DNA of 5,892 bases from Accumulibacter sp. (lineage in GTDB: Bacteria; Pseudomonadota; Gammaproteobacteria; Burkholderiales; Rhodocyclaceae). The translations under genes and the position numbers were made by a program. This document shows positions 5,773 through 5,892 of the stretch, one piece after another (position 1 is the stretch's first letter; each line of letters opens with the position of its first letter). The stretch is taken from the NCBI GenBank assembly GCA_031274075.1, contig JAISQQ010000338.1, forward strand, positions 1 through 5,892. The letters run 5' to 3'. The notes under the pieces were generated by a model. It was not told the origin of the DNA, made no database searches, and saw only the letters and a list, made by a program, of their open reading frames with translations.

Positions 5773-5892
5773 ACCTCTGTGCTTAGAACCTGTTCACGAT
5801 CTTTCTTCTGGGAGCACGGCAGGGCCATCGCACTCTGTGGCGTCGTTGGCATCGTGGTGATTTTCCTGCGGCGCGGGTCTCCGGCTTGCCTG
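5773..5892. other. Unassigned right edge, possibly the end of an insertion sequence or gene
   Basis: About 120 bases with no feature I can name. From 5783 the sequence TTAGAACCTGTTCACGATC resembles the kind of end seen in insertion sequences, but its partner end is not in the window. Two minus-strand frames are open from the right edge and stop near 5794 and 5782, so the C-terminus of a leftward gene is also possible. I recognise neither translation. Confidence 0.25.

Overview
The window is GC-rich, ordinary chromosome from a proteobacterium. I think a betaproteobacterium of the Rhodocyclales type (Azoarcus, Thauera or Dechloromonas relatives) is most likely. That rests on the ParC and DUF3014 protein styles and on the repeat types, not on any database search.

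Layout. At the left edge is the 3' end of a rightward gene (1-372), probably DUF1877/YfbM-like. It converges on three leftward genes. Read in their own direction these are parC (5372-3018, topoisomerase IV subunit A), a cyclic-di-GMP phosphodiesterase with an N-terminal FHA domain (2883-1723, TTG start), and a membrane-anchored, proline-rich DUF3014 protein (1558-557). The parC and FHA-EAL genes are 134 bp apart, and the FHA-EAL and DUF3014 genes 164 bp apart. Co-transcription is possible but not shown. Nothing ties the three genes into one pathway: ParC separates replicated chromosomes, the FHA-EAL protein probably lowers c-di-GMP in response to a phosphorylated partner, and the DUF3014 protein has no known function.

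The most striking content is between the genes. Three gene boundaries (364-581, 1622-1782, 5446-5542) hold versions of one composite repeat. Each has a conserved GC hairpin core whose stem is CGGGCGC/GCGCCCG, inside the context AGTAAT..TTG and GGTAA. Arrays of 7-bp units flank the core. Every unit carries CAG (or CTG on the far side of the core) in strict 7-base register, while the other four bases differ from array to array. At the first two sites the arrays face each other as inverted arms. They also run into the neighbouring genes: the last codons and stops of the DUF1877-like and DUF3014 genes, and the last 18 residues of the FHA-EAL protein, are written in heptads.

The last 520 bases (5373-5892) hold no gene I can support. 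They contain the third heptad-hairpin element, a second terminator-like hairpin, a perfect 10-bp tandem duplication, a REP/BIME-like cluster of GCAA-loop hairpins (5675-5772), and an unassigned stretch at the edge that could be the end of an insertion sequence.
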